Shown here: positions 17,769-26,229 of the stretch, in pieces
Layout of the letters: every line of letters starts with the position of its first letter
Numbering within the stretch: position 1 is the stretch's first letter
Assembly: GCA_019637585.1 (NCBI GenBank)
Contig: JAHBVL010000001.1
Span: 620,001-684,000 of the forward strand
Origin: Thermomicrobiales bacterium
GTDB taxonomy: Bacteria; Chloroflexota; Chloroflexia; Thermomicrobiales; UBA6265
Direction of reading: 5' to 3'
DNA: 64,000 nt
The notes under the pieces: generated by a model
What the model was told of the DNA's origin: nothing
What the model saw: only the letters and a program-made list of their open reading frames with translations
The model's database searches: none
Translations under genes and position numbers: made by a program

Positions 17769-17807
17769 CGTGCTGTACCATTGAAACAGGCGAAAGGAGG
17801 AGTTCCG

Positions 17808-18068
17808 GTGGGACTGATTTCCTGGATTATCTTCGGTGCAATTGCAGGATGGGTCGCTGCCAAGCTGGCTGGCACCTCCAACCAGCAAGGGCTGGTGGTC
17901 ACCACGGTGCTGGGCATCTTTGGCGCCATTGTCGGCGGTTTCCTCTGGGAATTCGTGCAGGATGACGACGTCCAGTTCGGCTGGGACATCGGTAGCTTCG
18001 TCATCGCCGTGCTGGGCGGCATTGTCGTATCGTGGGGTTTCGCCTATCTCACGCGAAATCGCGCCTGA
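17808..18068 (+). CDS. GlsB/YeaQ/YmgE-family small membrane protein
   Basis: An 86-residue protein with three glycine-rich membrane helices (residues ~3-20, 28-50, 60-80), typical of the transglycosylase-associated/stress-response membrane family. AAAGGAGGA at 17794-17802 places the start at GTG 17808, not at the in-frame TTG at 17781. A paralogue lies on the other strand at 22562-22819. Exact role unknown; homologues respond to envelope or general stress. Confidence 0.88.
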   Translation: MGLISWIIFGAIAGWVAAKLAGTSNQQGLVVTTVLGIFGAIVGGFLWEFVQDDDVQFGWDIGSFVIAVLGGIVVSWGFAYLTRNRA

Positions 18069-18212
18069 TCGCCAGCTGGCGCCACGCGCGCGCTTGAAGT
18101 GTCCGTGACCCCTCGCGTATGCTGGGCCGGTTGTGATCTGGGGTGCGAGCGCTCCCCACGGCCAATCCCCTCATCTGTGTGCCAAGCCGGGCATAACGTG
18201 TGAAGACTGCAA

Positions 18213-19172
18213 ATGCGATCGATTCTTCAGCGTGGTGACAAATTTCAACCTCTTCCCACGGACGATGATCGCCTCGACCAGCAGATTCCGGGCGATCTCT
18301 GGAAGAAGTGCCCCAAATGCTCTGAACTGATCTACACGCGCGAACTGGAAAACAATCTGCGCGTATGCCCCAAGTGCGGCAATCATTTTCGGCTGCGCGC
18401 CCGAGAGCGAATTGAGCAGTTGGTCGATCCGGGTTCGTTCGTGGAGTGGGATGCTGAGGTGCGCCCCGCCGATCCGCTCGAGTTCTCGGATCCGAGTGGC
18501 GCCTATTCCGACAAACTCCAGGCAACCCAGCGCAAGAGTGGCGAATACGAAGCGCTGATCACCGGCTTTGGCACGGTCGACGGCCGGTCCATCGTCGTGG
18601 CGGTTTCGGATTTCGATTTCCTCGGCGCCAGTATGGGTTCGGTTTTTGGCGAGAAGCTGACCCGGGCGATGGAACGGTGTGCCGAGGCCGGTACGCCGCT
18701 CATGTCGGTCAACGCGTCGGGCGGCGCACGGATGCACGAAGGACTCTTTTCCCTGATGCAGATGGCCAAAACGGTCGCGGCGTTTGCCCGGCTGGGTGAA
18801 GCGAGGGTGCCCCACATCTCACTCCTGGCCGACCCGTGTTACGGCGGCGTGACGGCGAGCTATGCCACGATTGCGGACGTGATCATCGCCGAACCGGGCA
18901 CGCTGGTTGGTTTTGCCGGCCCCCGGGTGATCGAACAGATCACCAAGCAAAAGCTGCCGGACGGGTTCCAAACGGCCGAGTTCCTGCTCGAGCATGGCAT
19001 GATCGACTTCATTGTGGAGCGGGGTGACCTGAAGCGGACCGTCGCGGAGCTGCTCGATCACTATGCGCGCGTCCATCAGGTCGATCGAGGCGAGAGCATT
19101 CCCTGGCAGCCGAATCTGGCCCGTTCCAACGGCGTGGCGCCAAAAGCTGCCAAACCGGGTAAGAAATCATGA
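18213..19172 (+). CDS. accD: Acetyl-CoA carboxylase carboxyltransferase subunit beta
   Basis: A 319-residue subunit that transfers the carboxyl group from biotin to acetyl-CoA, giving malonyl-CoA for fatty-acid synthesis. The N-terminal zinc ribbon is complete: C33, C36, C52 and C55 (CPKC twice). The crotonase-like core contains SVNASGGARMHEG and YGGVTASYA oxyanion motifs. Start ATG at 18213. The stop overlaps accA by four bases (ATGA), giving 1:1 translation of the two subunits. The biotin carboxylase and carrier genes are not in this window. Confidence 0.97.
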   Translation: MRSILQRGDKFQPLPTDDDRLDQQIPGDLWKKCPKCSELIYTRELENNLRVCPKCGNHFRLRARERIEQLVDPGSFVEWDAEVRPADPLEFSDPSGAYSDKLQATQRKSGEYEALITGFGTVDGRSIVVAVSDFDFLGASMGSVFGEKLTRAMERCAEAGTPLMSVNASGGARMHEGLFSLMQMAKTVAAFARLGEARVPHISLLADPCYGGVTASYATIADVIIAEPGTLVGFAGPRVIEQITKQKLPDGFQTAEFLLEHGMIDFIVERGDLKRTVAELLDHYARVHQVDRGESIPWQPNLARSNGVAPKAAKPGKKS

Positions 19173-20062
19173 GACGCGCGCTCAATCGCCGGTCTGAATC
19201 GACGGCCACACTCGAACCGGTCGAGTCTGTGGCGCTGACGCCCTGGGACCGGGTCAAGCTGGCCCGGCATCAGAGCCGGCCTCATTCGCTTGATTACATC
19301 AATGTGCTCTTCACCGGGTTTATCGAGCTGCATGGCGACCGCCTCTTTGGCGACGATCCGGCAATCGTCGGTGGGCTGGCCCGATTCGGCGACCGGACGA
19401 TCGTGGTCATCGGGCATCAGAAAGGTGGCGATACGCGGGAGAACATCCGGCGCAACTTCGGGATGGTTCGTCCCGAGGGGTATCGCAAAGCCGAGCGATT
19501 GATGCGTCATGCGGAGAAGTTCGGTATCCCGGTGGTCACTTTCATCGACACGCCGGGCGCTGAACCGGGTATCGGGTCGGAGGAGCGGGGCCAGGGCACC
19601 GCTATCGCCGAGAGTCTGCTGACGATGGCCGGTCTGAAAACGCCGATTGTGGCGGTGATCATCGGAGAGGGCGGCTCAGGAGGCGCGCTGGCGATCGGCA
19701 TGGCCGACAGAATGCTGATGCTGGAGAACGCCGTCTATGCGGTGGCGTCGCCGGAGGCCTGCGCGGCGATTCTCTGGAAAGATGCCGGCAAAGCGCCGCA
19801 GGCGGCCGAAACCATGCGCATTACCGCCGAGGATCTGCTCAGCTTCGGCATCGTCGACGAGGTCATCCCCGAGCTGGTTCCCGCACACGAGAACACGCAT
19901 GGCACGATCTCAGCCGTCGGCGATGCCGTTCAGCGCGCCCTCGACGAGCTGATGGAAGTCGTCGACCAGCCTTCGGGTCTCGACCGCCTCATGGAACAGC
20001 GCTACGAACGCTTCCGCCGGATCGGGGTGTGGAGCGAGGCGTTGCCGGTCGCGGCTGAGTAG
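19169..20062 (+). CDS. accA: Acetyl-CoA carboxylase carboxyltransferase subunit alpha
   Basis: A 297-residue partner of accD. Signature segments include RPHSLDYINVLFTGFIELHGDR, GHQKGGDTRENI, IDTPGAEPGIGSEERGQG and GEGGSGGALAIG, which build the active site with the beta subunit. The C-terminus is a little shorter than in Enterobacteria, as is usual outside Proteobacteria. It is translationally coupled to accD. The next gene (nucleotidyltransferase) starts nine bases after the stop but is functionally unrelated. Confidence 0.97.
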   Translation: MRRALNRRSESTATLEPVESVALTPWDRVKLARHQSRPHSLDYINVLFTGFIELHGDRLFGDDPAIVGGLARFGDRTIVVIGHQKGGDTRENIRRNFGMVRPEGYRKAERLMRHAEKFGIPVVTFIDTPGAEPGIGSEERGQGTAIAESLLTMAGLKTPIVAVIIGEGGSGGALAIGMADRMLMLENAVYAVASPEACAAILWKDAGKAPQAAETMRITAEDLLSFGIVDEVIPELVPAHENTHGTISAVGDAVQRALDELMEVVDQPSGLDRLMEQRYERFRRIGVWSEALPVAAE

Positions 20063-20071
20063 ACCGGAAGC

Positions 20072-20416
20072 GTGACTGCCATGCTGCACGTCGTACAACA
20101 CCACTGGAATGATATCGCCGGGATTTGTCGGCGATATGGAGTGCAACGGCTGGAGCTTTTCGGTTCCGCGAGTCTTGCACTCGATGATGCACCCGAACCC
20201 GCCGATATCGATTTCCTGGCCTTCTATGACGAGGGCTATGACTTCGGGCCCTGGATGACGCGAGTTCTTTCACTCGAGTCGGAGTTGAGCGACCTCCTGG
20301 GCTACCCGGTCGACATCGTCCTGGAAAAGGCGCTGGAGAACCGTTGGTTCCGTCGTGAAGCAGAGAAGACCCGGCAGGTTATCTACGATGCATCCAAAAT
20401 CACCGAAGTTGCTTGA
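20072..20416 (+). CDS. MNT-type minimal nucleotidyltransferase (antitoxin-like)
   Basis: A 114-residue protein with the minimal nucleotidyltransferase core: LELFGSASLALDD followed by ADIDFLAF, i.e. the GS...D-x-D metal site. Proteins of this family are usually the first gene of MNT-HEPN toxin-antitoxin pairs, in which the enzyme adds AMP to the HEPN RNase and silences it. GTG at 20072 or ATG at 20081 could start it. The expected HEPN gene begins in overlap at 20388 but seems to break off within about 16 codons, so this antitoxin may be an orphan. Confidence 0.85.
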   Translation: MTAMLHVVQHHWNDIAGICRRYGVQRLELFGSASLALDDAPEPADIDFLAFYDEGYDFGPWMTRVLSLESELSDLLGYPVDIVLEKALENRWFRREAEKTRQVIYDASKITEVA

Positions 20417-20435
20417 GGATGTTGTCGACACCGGG
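20388..20435 (+). pseudogene. Possible remnant of a HEPN-toxin gene
   Basis: An ATG inside the end of the MNT gene opens a frame reading MHPKSPKLLEDVVDTG, which resembles the start of HEPN/DUF86 proteins and the overlap expected for an MNT-HEPN pair. After this point the frame turns into low-similarity sequence and then into REP repeats. This is an inference from a very short match. Confidence 0.35.
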
Positions 20436-20525
20436 CTGAAGCATTCATCCCCGCCTTTGATTCGACCGACTGACTGCGTCGAGCGGCCGGGCAGACAATG
20501 CATCATCCTGGTTGAGGTTCGTTAT

Positions 20526-20776
20526 CGACCTGCGGTCGATCGCTCCGGCAGAGCGCCGGAGCCTACGTCCGCTGGGATCGGGTCGTCGATCGATCTAGGC
20601 TTCGCGTTGTCCACTGCGTCATATCCACAACGTTTGTAGCCTCCGGCGCTCTGCCGGAGGAATGGCCCGGAGGGCCATAAGCTCGTCGTCAGGGCCTGGG
20701 CGGACGAATGCGTCGTCGCCGTTGAGGCTCCTTATCGACCTTCGGTCGATCGCTCCGGCAGAGCGCCGGAGCCTAC
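20526..20776. repeat. Cluster of three GTAG-headed REPs with accessory palindromes
   Basis: Copies at 20542-20566 and 20752-20776 (reverse oriented, ending CTAC) are each preceded by a small palindrome CGACC-NNN-GGTCG; a forward copy lies at 20636-20660 (GTAG head). They occupy most of the 497-base gap between the MNT gene and the LLM gene; the rest holds the HEPN remnant and a heptad array. Confidence 0.85.
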
Positions 20777-20866
20777 GTCCGATGGGGTCGATTGCCTCGA
20801 CAGAACGCCGGGGCAATCGTCGGGCGCGTAGAGCCCGAAGGTCGCCCGTTGGCCGATATACACTTG

Positions 20867-20922
20867 TTTGCCCTTTGCCCTTTGCCCTTTGCCCTTTGCC
20901 CTTTGCCCTTTGCCTACTGCCT
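20867..20922 (+). repeat. 7-bp tandem array (TTTGCCC), eight units
   Basis: Six perfect TTTGCCC heptads (20867-20908), then TTTGCCT and ACTGCCT. On the minus strand this reads GGGCAAA and begins at the stop codon of the LLM gene, whose TAG lies inside the seventh and eighth units. Confidence 0.92.
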
Positions 20923-21909
20923 CAACAGCTCAATCACCCGCCCAAACTGCTCGACCCCCTGCGGATTTTCCGGATCGATCTGGATGTGGAGCTCGTCGAC
21001 ACCAAGATCGGCGTACTGCTTGATATAGGCCGCGATTTCGGCGTAGTCGCCGGTGAAGACCCCCGATCGGGCTCGTCGCTTGCGGACCGAAGTCATGCCG
21101 AAGTGGCCCTGCCAGCCAGGGAGGTTGACGGTGATGCCGTTCGAGCGATCGAGCGATTGGCGGTCGCGGTCGTTGCGATCGCATGCTTCATCGACCATCG
21201 CCTTGATGTCGGGGATCAATGCGGGATCGGCGACGGTTGGGCAGTTCCACATGTCGGCGTATTTGGCCACGAGGTCGAGCATCCGCCAGCCTTTTCGCTG
21301 CAAGCCCATGTCGTCGCCGAGCGGCGTACCCGCAATGGTGCCGATCATGATGGGAATGTCGCCGTTGGATGGCCCGCGTGGTCTGAGCTCGCAGTCACGC
21401 GCGGTGTAGAACTCTCCCTCGAAGTCGATATGCCCGTCGCGCAACAACCCATGGATGATCTGGATCGCTTCGTCGAAACGGCCAATGCGGTGATCGAAGG
21501 GGAAGCCGAACGCCCGGTATTCCGGTTCATGCCAGCCGGCTCCCAATGCCAGAATCAGACGACCGGCGCTGATCTCGTCGACGGTGTCGGCCATCTTGGC
21601 GATGAGTGCTGGATTACGCCAGCCGGTGCAGAGGACGTGTGAACCGACTTTGATCTTCGACGTCACCGCCAGCAGTGCGGTGACCACCGACCACGACTCC
21701 CAGATGCCATAGCGCTCGACGCCGGCGGGCTCGTGGATGAGATGGTCGGGAATCCACGCCGAATAGAAGCCCACATCCTCGGCCATCTGAACCATATCCT
21801 TCATGGTCTGCCAGGAGTGGGTGTAGTTGTCGGTGCGATCTTCGATGTCGGTCACGATCAGACCGAGGCGGGGTGTGGTCGTCATGGTCTCCAGATCCGT
21901 TGTTGTCAT
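20914..21909 (-). CDS. LLM-class (F420-dependent type) oxidoreductase
   Basis: A 331-residue luciferase-like TIM-barrel protein. Recognisable parts are GFYSAWIPDHL, TSKIKVGSHVLCTGWRNPALIAKMADTVDEISAGRLILALGAGWHEPEY and a C-terminal stretch on GVDELHIQ. These bind F420 or FMN; in this phylum F420 is likely. Start ATG at 21909, with a further in-frame ATG eight codons later. The gene end runs straight into the TTTGCCC heptad array. Substrate unknown. A second, distant LLM protein is at 47261. Confidence 0.9.
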   Translation of the reverse strand: MTTTDLETMTTTPRLGLIVTDIEDRTDNYTHSWQTMKDMVQMAEDVGFYSAWIPDHLIHEPAGVERYGIWESWSVVTALLAVTSKIKVGSHVLCTGWRNPALIAKMADTVDEISAGRLILALGAGWHEPEYRAFGFPFDHRIGRFDEAIQIIHGLLRDGHIDFEGEFYTARDCELRPRGPSNGDIPIMIGTIAGTPLGDDMGLQRKGWRMLDLVAKYADMWNCPTVADPALIPDIKAMVDEACDRNDRDRQSLDRSNGITVNLPGWQGHFGMTSVRKRRARSGVFTGDYAEIAAYIKQYADLGVDELHIQIDPENPQGVEQFGRVIELLRQ

Positions 21910-22127
21910 GGTCGATGCCAGTTGATGTCGTCATCGTAGCGCGAAAGCTGGTCTCCGGCGTGAGTGGGGTGGGCCGGGTCACAAACGGGTGGATTCGGTG
22001 GTCATGTGGACCGGTTCATGCACTATGATGATTCCTCCGATCAGAACCCGGGAAGAGGGGGTGGAGAAGCTGCCTCCCCGCATTCTCGAAAGGTCTCGAA
22101 CTGCGAGACGAGAAATGGAACGAGATC

Positions 22128-22499
22128 GTGAATGCATCTGACCGCGCCGCACATGATGTCGACGCCTACATCGCCAACTTTCCCTCCGACGTGCAGAGCC
22201 GGCTGGAGGAGATGAGGGCAGTCATCCGGGAGGTGGCCCCGGAAGCGGAAGAATCGATTTCGTATGGCATTCCGGCATACAAGCTCGCCAGGAAACCCCT
22301 CATCTATTTCGCCGGGTATGCCAAACATCTGGGTCTCTATCCCTTGCCGCCCGATCCCGATCAGGAGCTGGCCGATGCGATGGCGCCGTATGTCGCCGGC
22401 AAGGGGACATTGCGGTTTCCATTGGAGAAGCCCACGCCGCTCGACGTGGTTCGCCGGGTTGTGGCCGATCGCAAACGACATCTGCAACCAGACGCCTAG
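22128..22499 (+). CDS. DUF1801 (YdhG-like) protein
   Basis: A 123-residue small protein. The sequence IANFPSDVQSRLEEMRAVIREVAPEAEESISYGIPAYKL is the core of the DUF1801/YdhG family (similar in fold to the iron chaperone frataxin-like YdhG). GTG at 22128 is the chosen start. Function of the family is poorly known; a metal or stress role is inferred. It is convergent with the small membrane protein, with a hairpin between them. Confidence 0.85.
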   Translation: MNASDRAAHDVDAYIANFPSDVQSRLEEMRAVIREVAPEAEESISYGIPAYKLARKPLIYFAGYAKHLGLYPLPPDPDQELADAMAPYVAGKGTLRFPLEKPTPLDVVRRVVADRKRHLQPDA

Positions 22500-22506
22500 C
22501 ACGGCG

Positions 22507-22532
22507 CCGGGCGCCCACTTCTGAGCGCCCGG
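22507..22532. terminator. Hairpin between convergent genes
   Basis: CCGGGCGC (22507-22514) pairs with GCGCCCGG (22525-22532) across a 10-base loop, eight bases after the DUF1801 stop and before the end of the opposing gene. No clear T-run, so termination in either direction is likely but not certain. Confidence 0.6.
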
Positions 22533-22561
22533 TCGATATCAGATCAGCTTGAACGGCAACG

Positions 22562-22819
22562 CTACCGGCCCCGGGTCAGCGCAGCATACCCCCATGAAAC
22601 GATGACGCCGCCGATCAACGCGACGATCAGGCTCCCGATACTCCAGCTGAAGCTGAACGAGTCGTCGGCGATGGCGCTGTAGAGCGCTCCACCCACAATC
22701 GCACCGACAACCCCCAGCACGATGTTGGCGATCCACCCCTGGCTCTTGTCAGTCCCCAGAATGAGACTGGACAACCAGCCGACCAGCGCGCCAAACAGAA
22801 TCCACGACAGCAACCCCAT
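22562..22819 (-). CDS. GlsB/YeaQ/YmgE-family small membrane protein
   Basis: An 85-residue paralogue of the protein at 17808. Three glycine-rich helices with the family pattern GLLSWILFGALVGWLSS, VVGAIVGG and ALIGGVIVSWG. GGAGGGT lies 8 bases before the ATG. The two paralogues share layout but are on opposite strands and separated by 4.5 kb, so they are not a tandem duplication. Confidence 0.88.
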   Translation of the reverse strand: MGLLSWILFGALVGWLSSLILGTDKSQGWIANIVLGVVGAIVGGALYSAIADDSFSFSWSIGSLIVALIGGVIVSWGYAALTRGR

Positions 22820-22905
22820 TGTGATGACCCTCCAATGTGCTAAGCCCCATCCAAGTGGGACAGGTTTACCGGTTGGTCAATGCAAGGAGTGTACCAAGGG
22901 GACGG

Positions 22906-22937
22906 AGGCGGATAGGCGGAGAGGCGGAAAGGCGAGG
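22906..22937 (+). repeat. 8-bp tandem array (AGGCGGAN), four units
   Basis: AGGCGGAT, AGGCGGAG, AGGCGGAA and AGGCGAGG in direct succession, in the gap between the small membrane protein and the end of the iron permease gene. Same octad type as at 4894 and 16022. Confidence 0.85.
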
Positions 22938-22973
22938 GGGCGTAGTCGTCCGGCGCTGGGCTGGTGGTGGGTG

Positions 22974-25025
22974 TTACCGGGCTTTGTAGAGGAGCCAGAG
23001 GAAGTAGGGGGTGCCGATCAGGGCGGTGACCAATCCCGTGGGTATTTCTCTTGGAGCGAGGGCGGTTCGGCCGATCGTGTCGGCAACAATGACCAGGATC
23101 GCCCCGATCACTGCCGCGAACGGAATCAATGCCCGGTGTTTTCCAGGCAGCAACAACCGCGCGGCGTGCGGGCCGATCAGGCCGACAAATCCGATCGTGC
23201 CGCAGATGGCCACGGCCGCCGAGGCGAGCGCAACTGCGGTGCCAAGAATGAGGAGGCGCGCTCGCTCAAGCGGCATTCCCAGGGTGCGCGGCAGTTCCTC
23301 GCCGAGTGCCATCATGTCCAGCCATTTCGCGCAGATCCACGCCAGCGGCATGAGCACGACAAGCCAGGGCAGAAGGGTCAGGACGTGGCTCCAGGTGCGG
23401 GCATAGGTGCTGCCGGCCAACCAGGAAAGCGCCGTGGTCATATGCATTTCGGCGCGAACGATAAACATGGTGATGATCGAAGCACAGGCGGCGGATACAC
23501 CGACGCCAACCAGCGCCAAGCGGATAGGAGCGACGCCACCATTTGACCAGGACGCGAGGTAGACAATCGCAAATGCCAGTACACCGCCAAGAAATGCGGC
23601 AACCGGCAGCCAGGAGATCGGCACATTGGGGAAGGCGACCATGACCGCCAGGGCGCCGACGCCTGCCCCGCCCGACACGCCAGCCAAATCGGGTGATGCC
23701 AGAGGATTGCGCACGATTCCCTGAATCATCAAACCGCTGACCGATAGCGCCGCGCCCGCCATACCCGCCACCAGAACGCGCGGCAACCGGTGGTCGACCA
23801 CGAACACCCTGGTCAGGTCGTCGGACTGGCCGGTGGCGACATCCCAGAGTGTGGTCAGGCTGCGGAACTGGTCTCCCAGCGCCAGTCCGGCCACGACGAC
23901 GATGCCGAGAAGGGTGAGCGCTAGCAGCCAGACCGGCCAGGTACGGGAACTGGCGCTGGCTGCGCGTTCTGGCGACTCGGTTTGATGACTGCCGGCGGCC
24001 GTTCGGCGTGCCAGCCAGGTCAACCAGGGTGCTCCGGCCAATGCCGTGAAAACGCCGGCGGGGATTTCGTCCATCGGTCCGGCGACCCAGCGGCCGATGA
24101 CATCGGCCGAAACGACGATCACCGATCCCCACAATGCCGCCAGCGGCACGATCAGCGCATGGCGCCGGACGCCGGCCAGCCGCACCAGATGAGGCGCCAC
24201 CAAGCCGACGAACCCGATCATGCCGACGACGGTGACGGCCAGTGCGGCCAGCAGCACACCGGCGATGACCGTGATCGTGCGCGTCAGCCAGACATGCTGA
24301 CCGAGCGCGGTGGCGGTGTCGTCGCCAAGCCAGAGAATGTCGAGCTGCCGCCCCAGCAGGAAGGTGATGGCCAGTCCCAACATCAGGACCCATGGCCAGG
24401 CCGTGGAGATCTTGTCCCAGTTTCGTTGAATCAGCGCTCCCGAACCCCAGAAATTGATCCCGGTGACGGTGTACTCGTTGAAGATGATCAGGACGGTGGA
24501 AATGGCGCCGAGGGAGAGGGTTGTGGCCATCCCCGCCAGCGCCAGACGGGTGGGATTGGAACCGGAGCCAAGCAGGTAGACCAGCATGGCCGCCAGCAAC
24601 CCACCAGAAAAGGCGACGGGCGCCGAACCCCATGCCATCAACGATGGGGCGTAGATCGTTGCGGCGACGACAGCGAGAAAGGCCCCCGCATTGACGCCGA
24701 TGGTTGTTTCGGAGGCGAGCGGATTGCGCGTCGCCGCCTGCAGCATGACCCCTGCCATCCCCAGAGCGGCGCCGGCCAGGATTCCCGCAGCGGTGCGGGG
24801 CAGGAGCGCATAGCGAACGATGGTGTGTTGCAGTGAGCCATCCGGTGTGACGATCGCTTCCAGAATGCCCCGGATGCCCAGTTCGGGCGCTCCCTGCCGG
24901 ACGTGGATTGCCGAGACGACAAAGAGCGCCAGAAATCCGGCCAACGCCAGTACCCCGGCACGGCTCCAGGTCCGGGCGCGGGGTACTGGTGGGGCGACGA
25001 TATCGCTGGTGATGGCTGTAGCCAA
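22974..25025 (-). CDS. Fused FecCD-family ferric-siderophore permease (FhuB-like)
   Basis: A 683-residue membrane protein made of two homologous FecCD halves (about residues 1-340 and 350-683), each with roughly ten helices. Motifs recur in both halves: LVAGMAGAALSVSGLMIQGIVRNPLASPDLAG in the second and GILAGAALGMAGVMLQAATRNPLASETTIG in the first, plus GTIGFVGLIGPHAARL / GMIGFVGLVAPHLVRL. This matches the FhuB layout, where one chain replaces a homodimer. Start TTG at 25025 with AGGAG upstream. It lies 38 bases behind the binding-protein gene and works with it and the ATPase to import iron chelates. Confidence 0.93.
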   Translation of the reverse strand: MATAITSDIVAPPVPRARTWSRAGVLALAGFLALFVVSAIHVRQGAPELGIRGILEAIVTPDGSLQHTIVRYALLPRTAAGILAGAALGMAGVMLQAATRNPLASETTIGVNAGAFLAVVAATIYAPSLMAWGSAPVAFSGGLLAAMLVYLLGSGSNPTRLALAGMATTLSLGAISTVLIIFNEYTVTGINFWGSGALIQRNWDKISTAWPWVLMLGLAITFLLGRQLDILWLGDDTATALGQHVWLTRTITVIAGVLLAALAVTVVGMIGFVGLVAPHLVRLAGVRRHALIVPLAALWGSVIVVSADVIGRWVAGPMDEIPAGVFTALAGAPWLTWLARRTAAGSHQTESPERAASASSRTWPVWLLALTLLGIVVVAGLALGDQFRSLTTLWDVATGQSDDLTRVFVVDHRLPRVLVAGMAGAALSVSGLMIQGIVRNPLASPDLAGVSGGAGVGALAVMVAFPNVPISWLPVAAFLGGVLAFAIVYLASWSNGGVAPIRLALVGVGVSAACASIITMFIVRAEMHMTTALSWLAGSTYARTWSHVLTLLPWLVVLMPLAWICAKWLDMMALGEELPRTLGMPLERARLLILGTAVALASAAVAICGTIGFVGLIGPHAARLLLPGKHRALIPFAAVIGAILVIVADTIGRTALAPREIPTGLVTALIGTPYFLWLLYKAR

Positions 25026-25063
25026 GCGCTACTCGCTCCTGCGGAGTGACCGGTGAGGGTGGG

Positions 25064-26056
25064 TTATGCGTCGCCAGTCAGAGCGGCAACCACTTTGTCG
25101 ACCAGCAGGGTGACCGAGTGATGCGCGCCGAAGGTCCACGTATCGCCGCCCAGCGCGTAGGTCTGGCCGGCCTGAACGAATGGCAGGCTGGTCCAGATCG
25201 GGTCAGTGGCGAGCGCCTCTTCGAAAATGTTGTCGTCGTCCTGGACGACATAGAAGAAGTGGGAATCCTCTGGAACCTTGGCCAGCGCTTCGACGGCGAC
25301 GGTCTGGAATCCCCAGGGGTCGGACTCGATATCTCCTTCGCCGATCCAGCCATTGGTCAGACCAAGCGAGGTCAAGGTGTAGGCAAAGAGCGACCGGTCG
25401 TTGAAGAGCCGCATCGTCGGAACGGTTTCCGACGTGAATGCCTGAGCGACGACAAATGGCGCTCCAGCCAAACCCGCATCAGCGAGCGTGGTGGCCGCGG
25501 CGGCCAGATGCTCGGTGGTTGCCGCGATGACTTCCTCGGCCTCCGCTTCCCTGCCGAGTGCGACGGCGACGGTTCGGAGGGTGTCATCGATGTCGGCAAT
25601 CGGCGTTTCCCCTTCCGTTTTGGGGACGGTGTCGAGCAGGATGGTCGGGGCAATGGCGTTCAACTGGTCGAGAATGACTTCATCGCGATCGGTCATCCCG
25701 AGAATCAGGTCTGGTTCCGCGGCTCCGAGTGATTCCAGACTGGGTTCGTAGCGCAGGCCAACATCGCCAACCCCTTCTTCGAGTGGAACGGGCGGATTGA
25801 CCCAGGTGTTGAACCCTTCGACATCAGCAATGGCTACTGGTTGAACGCCGAGCAGGAGAACATGCTCGACCAGGTTCCACTCGATAGGCACAACGCGCTG
25901 TGCAGGTCCCGGCAGAGTGACGTCACCCATCGGTGTGGTGACGATGACCTCGCCGCTCTGCGCAGCAATGTTTGCTGCCGGGGATGCCAGCGCCAGGGCG
26001 GCTCCTCCCGTCAGCTTGGCGAAATCGCGACGCGTGAATGAACCCTTCAGAACCAT
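25064..26056 (-). CDS. Ferric-siderophore substrate-binding protein (FhuD/FecB family)
   Basis: A 330-residue exported binding protein. The N-terminus carries a twin-arginine signal (FTRRDFAKLTGGAALALAS). The mature part follows the class-III binding-protein fold: RVVPIEWNLVEHVLLLGVQPVAI, YEPSLESLGAAEPDLILGM, and a C-terminal VDKVVAAL helix. ATG at 26056 is preferred over TTG at 26086 because GGGGAG lies about 9 bases upstream and the Tat signal then starts normally. It binds ferric chelates outside the membrane. A perfect palindrome at 26144-26168 lies in its upstream region and probably controls it. Confidence 0.92.
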   Translation of the reverse strand: MVLKGSFTRRDFAKLTGGAALALASPAANIAAQSGEVIVTTPMGDVTLPGPAQRVVPIEWNLVEHVLLLGVQPVAIADVEGFNTWVNPPVPLEEGVGDVGLRYEPSLESLGAAEPDLILGMTDRDEVILDQLNAIAPTILLDTVPKTEGETPIADIDDTLRTVAVALGREAEAEEVIAATTEHLAAAATTLADAGLAGAPFVVAQAFTSETVPTMRLFNDRSLFAYTLTSLGLTNGWIGEGDIESDPWGFQTVAVEALAKVPEDSHFFYVVQDDDNIFEEALATDPIWTSLPFVQAGQTYALGGDTWTFGAHHSVTLLVDKVVAALTGDA

Positions 26057-26143
26057 GTCCGTTGTGCTCCCCGTGTGTTGTGCCAATCGGTGTCCGCTGG
26101 GATCGAAGGCGGAGCGATTCCGCGCTGCGATGTCCAGTGAACG

Positions 26144-26168
26144 AATTCTGACTAAATTAGTCAGAATT
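26144..26168. promoter_or_regulatory. 25-bp perfect palindrome, probable iron-responsive operator
   Basis: Two 12-base arms (AATTCTGACTAA and its complement) around one central base, in the 173-base gap between the iron ATPase gene and the binding-protein gene. The AT-rich arms stand out in GC-rich DNA. The core TGA-N9-TCA resembles operators of Rrf2/RirA-type iron regulators, but Fur or DtxR type proteins are also possible. Confidence 0.7.
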
Positions 26169-26229
26169 GCGCGGAATGTACCAGCGCGGCGCTCTTGCAG
26201 TCAACAGCGGTTCCGGCGAACCGGTTGCC

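Noticed and set aside
16344-17888. Very long minus-strand open frame opposite the NERD-helicase
   Set aside because: The plus-strand frame has all nuclease and helicase motifs; the antisense product has no coherent features.
20867-20922. Heptad array as a coding repeat
   Set aside because: It follows a stop codon, and the same heptads elsewhere are in different frames relative to genes.
22507-22532. REP of the GTAG class
   Set aside because: The hairpin has no GTAG head and a different arm sequence; better explained as a terminator.
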